Assembly (NCBI GenBank): GCA_964030475.1
Contig: CAXIPT010000001.1
Coordinates: 9,563,510 to 9,627,509, forward strand
Direction: 5' to 3'
Length of the DNA stretch: 64,000 nucleotides
From: Tethya wilhelma
Lineage: Eukaryota; Porifera; Demospongiae; Tethyida; Tethyidae
Position 1 is the first letter of the stretch. Each line of letters opens with the position of its first letter. Both the position numbers and the translations under genes were made by a program. Positions 63,961 to 64,000 of this stretch are shown piece by piece. Below the pieces are notes generated by a model, which saw only the letters and a list, made by a program, of their open reading frames with translations, did not search any database and was not told where the DNA came from.

Positions 63961-64000
63961 TCATGTGGTTCTGTCTTGGTTCGATTTCAGATACATGAAC

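Noticed and set aside
1..64000. tRNA, rRNA or snRNA genes
   Set aside because: No A-box/B-box pair, cloverleaf or rRNA core was found by eye on either strand; a covariance-model scan would be needed to exclude small RNAs.

Overview
The window reads as a stretch of animal (metazoan) nuclear genome, most probably a demosponge of the Amphimedon type. I base this on its AT-rich sequence, its very short GT..AG introns (about 40-600 bases), and several protein families I associate with sponge and cnidarian genomes: SAMD3-like genes, DUF4371 hAT transposases, IS630/Tc1-like DDE pseudogenes and P2X7-tail proteins. The species call is recognition, not proof. No tRNA, rRNA, CRISPR array or prokaryotic operon was seen. 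The assembly has one 353-base N gap (14356-14708) and single-N joins at 3335, 13169, 15950 and 24464. The region is gene-poor and crowded with broken mobile elements. Most coding signal survives as pseudogene pieces or as short multi-exon genes.

Layout. 1-10 kb: a Ty1/copia reverse-transcriptase fragment that runs into a degenerate minisatellite; a clean three-exon gene of unknown function (4124-5518) with a TA-flanked MITE in its first intron; fragments of an OTU-like protein, a hAT transposase and a LINE endonuclease. 10-18 kb: an unknown 189-aa ORF, an internally deleted hAT derivative, and a three-exon gene whose last intron is entangled with Gag-only LTR retrotransposon copies and assembly gaps. 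18-24 kb: a set of A-rich, low-T ORFs of unknown origin, a PB1-like and a SHOCT-like gene piece, a Tc1-like transposase pseudogene, and two copies of a fold-back MITE. 25-31.4 kb: a minus-strand DDE pseudogene and two SAMD3-like gene copies separated by a RING-finger pseudogene. 33-43 kb: a large decayed gene of a transposase-like family, a second Gag-only LTR element with target-site duplication, and pieces of CENP-B/pipsqueak, gypsy and DDE proteins. 43-46 kb: a satellite of about 380 bp in roughly 5.7 copies. 46-53 kb: a DUF4371 hAT pseudogene whose C-terminus has become a minisatellite, a p24/TMED gene scrap, and a third SAMD3-like copy that lies inside a candidate 2.45-kb inverted-repeat transposon. 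53-56 kb: three small genes, among them one combining a cysteine-rich CXC domain with a P2X7-type C-terminal domain. 57-64 kb: another decayed transposase-like gene, a Ty3/gypsy pol with the unusual Gmr1 order (integrase before reverse transcriptase) and its 3' LTR, then the start of a further sponge-type gene.

How it fits together. The two Gag-protease elements (15951-17962 and 35828-37719) and the pol fragment (60736-63010) share the same 3' structure and look like members of one Gmr1-like lineage. The first two lack pol and would depend on a partner. The SAMD3-like copies at 26, 30 and 50 kb are paralogues. The TIRs around the 50-kb copy suggest that transposon capture may be one route by which this family multiplied.
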